The position numbers and the translations under genes were made by a program. From positions 65,248,108 to 65,312,107 of the forward strand of contig OX393577.1 in assembly GCA_947652605.1 (NCBI GenBank): a stretch of 64,000 bases of DNA, in the 5' to 3' direction. Below the pieces are notes generated by a model. That model was not told the DNA's origin, did no database searches, and was given only the letters and a program-made list of their open reading frames with translations. This stretch comes from Elmis aenea. Lineage: Eukaryota; Arthropoda; Insecta; Coleoptera; Elmidae. Each line of letters starts with the position of its first letter. Position 1 is the first letter of the stretch. This document shows, in pieces, positions 58,691 through 64,000 of this stretch.

Positions 58691-60011
58691 GGGGAGACCG
58701 GGGATAAAAGTAACATTTTTTTGTTTTTATTTAATTTCTCATAGATTATTACAAATTTTTTACATCCAAATTGGTTTAATGATAGATTGGACATTTGTCT
58801 TGCTTCCAAGTTATTTATTTCGTGTGTTTCGTAAAGCAACTGTTAGAAAAAAAAAATTTTTTTAGTAAGACAGCTATTACTTTCAACCTCAACGTTGGGG
58901 CTAAAAGTAACAATGATTGGGGTAAGTTGTAACGGCAAAATAATTTACACAGCTCATAAGTAGTGAGTAAATATATTAGTATTCATCAACAAAATTAATA
59001 TTTTATGCAAAAATACACATTAGCAAAATGAAAAAATAAAAAAAAAATATCTTTGGTACAATACAAAATGATAAGTGAACAGTATAGCATACCAGGTAAG
59101 GGCGGTCCCAAATTATTAAATTTATACTGGATCATAATAACTGTTTGTTTTATTTTAAAAAAATCTAACCGCTCTTTAAACTGACCGTCATTCATTAAAT
59201 CAGTAAAAGAGGGTCAGATTAAGTTGGGTTGGTTAAAGCTTTGTTTATATTAAGTTATAAATATTAAGGTAATAGAATAAAAACAATGGCGGCTGGTAGG
59301 AAAACCAAAAGTACCAGATCTTACCAATTTACATAGGTTTTATAATTTAAAATGCTTTTTAAGAAATGATTTAGCTTGACATACATTTCCATCATTAAAC
59401 CGATATTATATACTGAGTTTTATAATTTAATAATTTGGGACTGCAGTTACCAGGTTTGCTAAGATTATAAGTAGGTACATATTTAAAAATGCGAATCAAA
59501 AAGATACAACAAACTGGAAAATTATTCCGACAACTCTTGTATATTCTCATCTACGAAGAAAGCCACCAATTATGTGCTAAGAGTGAACATTTGCCAGTGA
59601 AAACATTAATTGGGGTTGGTTGTAACACTTTGTTACTTTTGACCCCAAGTGTACACAAAAAAAAATTCATGGAATCCACAATTAACCACGATTCTAACGT
59701 CAAATTGTATTGCATCCACCAATAGCCAACTAAATTTAGAACAAAATAATATAGGTACTTTTTTGTTCCTATTTTAGACATCGCCTAAAAGTTACTCGAC
59801 GGATGAGACAACGCAGTAACTTTTAGGCGGAAAATAGTGACTCTGGCTGGCAAAAAGTTAACCTCTATGACAGATGAAAACTAGCAATGTAGGTAGGGAG
59901 CTGGATGTAACTTAACATTGCAAAAGCGTTTAGGGCGATATAAAACAAAAATTAAAGAAACTATAGGCACTGTTACAACCTACCCGTGTTACTTTTATCC
60001 CCGGTCTCCCC
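58691..60011. mobile_element. TA-flanked nonautonomous element, 1.3 kb, GGGGAGACCGGGG ends
   Basis: The terminal inverted repeats GGGGAGACCGGGGATAAAAG on the left and the same sequence inverted on the right match over about 25 bp. Both are flanked by TA (58689-58690, 60012-60013). Inside, GGGG(T)AAAAGTAAC-like words recur at 58895-58925 and 59620-59655, partly as small hairpins, resembling repeated subterminal binding sites. No transposase was found; the 76-78-codon frames near 59489-59781 on both strands are unsupported. Confidence 0.87.
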
Positions 60012-60013
60012 TA

Positions 60014-60615
60014 TAGCAAAAAAAATTACTCGATTATTTACGGAAACCCTGCTTTTAACAAATCATCTTTAAGACTTATTGTAATCTTAAGTAAACCTTG
60101 AAGATGCTTGTTACAATAAAGTACGAAACTGTGGTTAACGTCCTTAGAAAAAAATAGTTAAGGTTTTAAAAGTAGACTTTTCAAAACATTTTTTTTTAGT
60201 TCGTTTGTTTACAGCATCAACAATTTTTACAGCTCACTAAAGAAGTTTTGCTAATTATTTGTTAGAACTGGACTGAAATATAATTTCGTATCTTAAAAAG
60301 CGTTTTTTGTATTGAATGTGTTTATAGTCGGGAGATCTGCATGATTGATGATGTTTATTTGCGTGATATATTTGCTGTACTTCCTCTTTCAAGATACGTT
60401 CTCTCAAACTACAAATTTATACCCCGTCATGATGAACTTGCAGAACGCAATTTGGGCTTTTACGAACCGGCTTCCTTCTGGTCGGTTTTGATATTTCCTG
60501 TTCCAAATATGTCCTGGTAAACAAATAATTATGATAATGCAAAATTTCCACATCAAAACTGGCATAGTACGGTCTGTTTGCTTACAATAAAACACTAACA
60601 CAAAATTAGTTGACA
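60014..60615. other. Noncoding DNA downstream of the carboxypeptidase gene
   Basis: No recognised feature. A 70-codon frame at 60404-60616 (-) overlaps the expected 3' untranslated/downstream region and has no motif. Confidence 0.45.
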
Positions 60616-60621
60616 TTTATT
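60616..60621 (-). terminator. Polyadenylation signal AATAAA of the carboxypeptidase gene
   Basis: AATAAA on the minus strand, 30 bp after the stop codon at 60651, is a suitable position for the 3' end of the transcript. Confidence 0.7.
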
Positions 60622-60650
60622 TACAGTTTAAATCATCTCGTACTACAAGA

Positions 60651-60853
60651 TCACAAATTTGCATCCCGTTCTAAGCGTAAACTCTCTTCAGCGATGACAA
60701 GCACTGATATAAGAGTTTCTTGAGCTGTTGGTATAATTTGTTCTGGGGGAAGCAGAAATCCATATTCTCCTTGGTCTCGTAATTCGTAAATATACGCCAG
60801 ACGTGGTCTCAGGACGCCTTTTACCCAATCTAAACTATTTCCACTGGCAACGT
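60651..60853 (-). CDS. Carboxypeptidase terminal exon C
   Basis: 203 bp after acceptor ATTTTGCAG. It completes Y248 and encodes VASGNSLDWVKGVLRPRLAY, the catalytic E270 in YELRD, and the family's C-terminal GFLLPPEQIIPTAQET block, ending LRLERDANL and TGA at 60653-60651. Its length and frame agree with exon B. Confidence 0.96.
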
Positions 60854-63203
60854 CTGCAAAATGAATATTAAATTCAAAAACTTGTTTTGTTTACACTTCA
60901 AGGTATATTCTCCTACCTACACAACTTCACCAATTTACGAGAATTATACCGCGAAAGCTGCAGTTTTAAATCACTTAAGAAGTTTAATTAGTTGAGGTGT
61001 ATTTATATTTGTGTAATTAGGACGAAGATGAAGATAAATTTATTGTGGTAACTATTTTAAAAGATATGTAGAATAGCGAAACTAAGTTAATTTCAGATTT
61101 TATTGTAGTTTATAGTAGGGCAGAAAATTAAAAATTTTAACAGTGTTTAGCTGTTCATTTTTTGCATTTTTTATTATGAAGACACAATTTTAAAATTCTC
61201 ACTTTTAAATCGAGGTTCTTAAAATTATTTATGCATTTATTTATTGTACCAGTATGACGAGACAATTACTAAATCCTATAAACTATGTTTTTGTGTGTTA
61301 ACAATACGATTTTCGGTTCAACCGGAAACTGGACCAGACCTAACCTTTTTTTCTTAATTTAAAGAATTTAATAGAAATTGATTACCAGGTATATGAAAAC
61401 TGCAGAGAATCCATATCAAACTACAGATGACTGAAACAATTAGGGCATGAAAACGATGTAAAAAATGTTAACTCAATCTTGTGATACGCACAGATGCGTT
61501 ACATGAAGAAGAGTCAATGGCCAAGTGTGGGATGGGAGAGAAAACCACACGGAAAACAGGAAACCCAGGCATAGTGTGGAATAAACAAATAATAAAATTA
61601 TGCAAAATAGGCACCCTCCGAGTTGGACTGACAGAATAGAAAGGTTTGTAGTTTAGAATGCGAGAGATGGTCCCAAGAGTTGTAACAAACTCACAATATA
61701 ACACAAACCAAATTTCTATACCAAGCAACAGTTTTTTTCGAACTTAACTGGCGCCCACAACTGATTTGTTTCAAATTTTTGTTAGATGCCATATGAAACT
61801 GACATTAAACGATCTGTTAAAACTATTACAACAAAAAATGAAACGTAGTGTATAACAAAAATTGTTACAGAACTACGAATACATATTTATAGGAGGCAAC
61901 AGTTTACCTTAGTCTACTTTAAAGTAGATATTTACTTAACACCAAAAGAGAAACAAGCAATTTTCTAAATATTTTTAGCATAACTGTTTCGTTACTTTAT
62001 GAACATATATTTTTTTGTTATAAAACAATTTCGTGCCAAGAAAGCAATGCAAATTTTGCATTTTGCTAAACAGATGTATAATTAATTTTTAACTTTTTGT
62101 AATTGTTTTTCCTTAAATAATTTTCTACTTTGTTATTTAATATTTTTCGTGGAGTAGACATAAAGTTAATGTGGCTGAATAATTATTAGATTTGGTAAGG
62201 ATGAAAGGAATTGCAACAGCCAAGTCACTCTATTGTTCTTAAAACTGATTTAGAAATAAAAAATGAGGAAATCGCTTCGAATTAACTAGGCTTGTGAATA
62301 AGACATTTAAAACCGATTTTTTTTAGGGAATTCTTTGAAAGTCACTGCGGTGTTCATATTGAAATTTAATGCGCGAAAAAAAATCCGTTTTACAATTTCT
62401 CCGGACCCTTCACACTTGGAAAAATCGCCATATCCACTAGAAAGTGGTGCGGTTCGTTACGATTTCATAAAACTTGCAATTGACCCTTTGGCTTAAAAGG
62501 TTGCACGGGCGTGTCATGAAGGGTTTAAAGTACAATTGTAAAGTACAAAAGAATTGTTGTACTGTCCTACAAATTAATCTACAAAAATCTTAAGGGGTTT
62601 TTATAACATGTAACACCAAATGTTGATGCAAACGAAATCGTGGAGGCAAAAGTTTCTCGATGAGTATTGTACATTTATCGCTAAATTATTGTCACGGCAA
62701 ATACTTAACAAAGTGTTAGTTGTGGAAATTAGTATAATTAGCTAAGTTTTGATTGGCACTCACATATTGTTTCAGCAATATTCCCAAAAGTGAACGGTGT
62801 TCCATGCACACTTGTCATCTCCGCAACCGCTTTTTCAGCTATATCGTACTGTAACAACAAACTTCGTTACACGTGTCAGATACAATAACGCATTATCAAC
62901 AAACTTTACCTGCTCTTGATAATTATCTAGATGATCCACGGTGTAACCGTAAGCGAACATAAGCATTTGAGAGTAAGAATGGAAGCTTAAAAACAATGTC
63001 ATTTCGTTTCTTAGCGTTGTTAGGAAGCTGGATACGGATGCTACTTCTGGAGCGCTGTTTGGAGTCGGGCCTAGGTAATTGTTTGAACAGGGATCGTCAC
63101 TCGTGCCCCCTGTATTCCATTGGAAATTCCAGTTGCGGTTCATATCCGTTCCCACGCAACTGCTCCCGTTGTTCGGTTGCAGATTCTTGCGCCACATACG
63201 ATC
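60651..63203 (-). CDS. M14 metallocarboxypeptidase (A-like), 3' part of gene, three exons
   Basis: This would be a secreted zinc carboxypeptidase that removes C-terminal residues, in insects usually a gut digestive enzyme. The coding segments are 63203-62910, 62848-62764 and 60853-60651 (stop TGA), about 193 residues. This is the C-terminal two thirds of a catalytic domain of about 300. Conserved residues visible, in bovine CPA numbering, are R127 in RMWRKN, N144/R145 in MNRNW, H196 and Y198 in FHSYSQ, Y248 in TIYVASG and E270 in YIYELRD. The disulfide pair Cys138/Cys161 is also present (SSCVG, DPCSN). The residue at the position of CPA Ile255 is Leu (SGNSLDW), not Asp as in B-type enzymes, so an A-like preference for hydrophobic C-termini is inferred. 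The exons for the propeptide, H69 and E72 lie beyond the right edge. Introns follow GT-AG, and phases join correctly. Confidence 0.96.
60854..62763 (-). other. Carboxypeptidase intron (1,910 bp)
   Basis: It is bounded by GTGAGT and TTTTGCAG on the minus strand. The interior is AT-rich. An 86-codon frame at 61468-61728 lies in it without a recognised motif. A slightly GC-richer patch near 61490-61680 might be a degraded repeat. No element was identified with confidence. Confidence 0.85.
62764..62848 (-). CDS. Carboxypeptidase exon B
   Basis: 85 bp, starting TACGATATAGC after acceptor TTGTTGTTACAG and ending ACAATAT before donor GTGAGT. It encodes YDIAEKAVAEMTSVHGTPF and GNIAETI. The last T is the first base of the Y248 codon, so the catalytic tyrosine codon is split by the next intron. 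The intron between exons A and B is only 61 bp. Confidence 0.95.
62910..63203 (-). CDS. Carboxypeptidase exon A
   Basis: 294 bp, 98 codons, starting with GAT after acceptor TTTTTGAACGTTCAG and ending GAGCAG before donor GTAAAG. It encodes the R127, N144/R145 and zinc-ligand H196 regions. The apparent open frame upstream of 63203 is intron. Confidence 0.95.
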
Positions 63204-63251
63204 CTGAACGTTCAAAAATAATAGTTAGTAAAAAATTATTTTTGACCTTAT

Positions 63252-63275
63252 ACAGGGTGTGTGTTTAAACGTAAA
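63252..63275. repeat. Solo CAGGGTGTGTG terminus in carboxypeptidase intron
   Basis: TA (63250-63251) is followed by CAGGGTGTGTGTTTAAACGT, the terminal signature of the palindromic MITEs seen elsewhere in the window. No inverted partner was found before the LINE fragment that follows. Confidence 0.5.
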
Positions 63276-63399
63276 CAACATTGGGATCTTGGAAAGAGAT
63301 GGTTGGTTAAATTAGCAAAGAAGTGCACTACTGACATTGTGCAAGGTGTGTCCAGTTCCTGAAATGTCCTGAAAAAAACTGAGAAGAACGATTTTCTTG

Positions 63400-64000
63400 T
63401 TTTTTTTGTAACATTTTTATTACCAACATTAGAAGGCTCAAACCGGTTTCAGAAAAGGAAGGAATGCCCAAGAGTGGATTTTCACATTGCGACAAATTAG
63501 CAAAAAAAATAATAAGAAAAGGGAAGAAAATATACTTATACATGCGCTATAGACATCCAAAAGGCCTTCGACTCGGTAGATAGATCTAAAATATGGAATG
63601 TGTTGGAAAGAAGAGGGACACCAAGCGATCTAACTGAAGCCACCCAAAGTATTTACAAGAGAACAAATAACATACTAAGAATTCAAAACTACAGCACAAA
63701 AACCATCGTAACCAAAAAGGGAGTCAGACAAGGCAGTATACTAAGCCCGCCTTTATTTATTGTAATCATGGATGAGGTAACCAAGGATGTAAAAAATAAC
63801 AAAAGAGTGGCCCTAGGATACAGAAACTTACAACCAGTTGAAGTTAAGGAATTAATGTACGCGAACGACCTCATACTATGCACGTCTTCCAAGAGAAATC
63901 TATTAGAAAATATAAGACATTGGAAAACAGAGTTGGATAAATATATCACGAAGATTAACACAAATAAGACAGATATAATAGTGATTGGTGATGAAGGTTC
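63400..64000 (+). pseudogene. LINE reverse transcriptase fragment, runs off the window
   Basis: The plus-strand translation reads QTGFRKGRNAQEWIFTLRQI (fingers). After frameshifts around 63540-63555 it reads AIDIQKAFDSVDRSKIW, then WNVLERRGTPSDL and KKGVRQGSILSPPLF. The catalytic YADD motif is changed to YAND (LMYANDLILC), which removes one metal-binding aspartate. It lies antisense in the upstream intron of the carboxypeptidase. The 5' start is truncated near 63400. It is inactive because of the frameshift and the active-site change. The clade is undetermined. Confidence 0.9.

Noticed and set aside
58184..60616. Possible paralogous small proteins at 58184-58501 and 60404-60616, which share a GATTGATGATGT word and a loosely similar HIxWN stretch
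   Set aside because: The shared words are not in the same order or frame in the two places, so the resemblance is best explained by chance.
61468..61728. 86-codon minus-strand frame in the carboxypeptidase intron, considered as an extra exon
   Set aside because: Exons B and C join in phase without it and preserve the family sequence TIYVASG, so an exon between them is excluded.
1..64000. tRNA, rRNA, CRISPR or bacterial operon signals
   Set aside because: A visual search for T-loop motifs (GGTTCRA) with pairing arms, conserved rRNA words or regularly spaced identical repeats found nothing convincing. The tandem arrays present are eukaryotic satellite-like.

Overview
This is an AT-rich insect nuclear DNA window, roughly two thirds A+T. 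The evidence is GT-AG introns, a digestive-type M14 carboxypeptidase gene, and a dense mixture of mariner, piggyBac, hAT, Tigger and LINE relics. A beetle or other holometabolous insect seems most likely, but the order cannot be proven from the sequence alone. There are no prokaryotic operons, tRNAs, rRNAs or CRISPR arrays that I can see.

Only one host protein gene is certain. It is the 3' half of a metallocarboxypeptidase on the minus strand (three exons, 63203 to 60651), whose upstream exons lie beyond the right edge. Weaker host candidates are splice-flanked exons at 1213-1300 and 37297-37364 (+), a possible first exon ending at 47526 (-), and several GC-elevated islands (20690-21420, 22890-23480, 43187-43594, 47260-47790) that may be conserved regulatory DNA or unrecognised exons.

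Nearly everything else recognisable is mobile DNA, often nested. From left to right: a 135-bp satellite (1338-1915); a hAT-like fragment split by a LINE tail (4780-5417); hAT MITEs (6511-6858, 10244-10530); a large inverted repeat (9745-13373); a TA-flanked element (14124-15060); palindromic MITEs with CAGGGTG termini (16381-17527, 18754-19366, 19964-20477, 31814-32918, 39623-42607); a twin-primed LINE (21455-21812); a Jockey fragment (22436-22890); a mariner relic fused to a LINE tail (23686-25075); and a degenerate ~36-bp array (27150-28030). These are followed by a piggyBac relic carrying a 1.1-kb foldback MITE (31586-34299), a Tigger/pogo relic (35284-36563), a hAT element inside a palindromic MITE (39663-41256), a Jockey fragment (48412-48900), an RNase H LINE tail interrupted by an intact mariner (51385-53400), a 5'-truncated LINE with target duplications (54544-56013), a 1.3-kb TA-flanked element (58691-60011), and an antisense LINE in the carboxypeptidase intron (63400-64000).

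The most rewarding observations are the datable nestings, where perfect target-site duplications or a paralogous empty site prove insertion order. One mariner has an uninterrupted 348-residue transposase and matching 28-bp terminal repeats. A family of long palindromes shares CAGGGTG ends and TA targets but has unrelated interiors.
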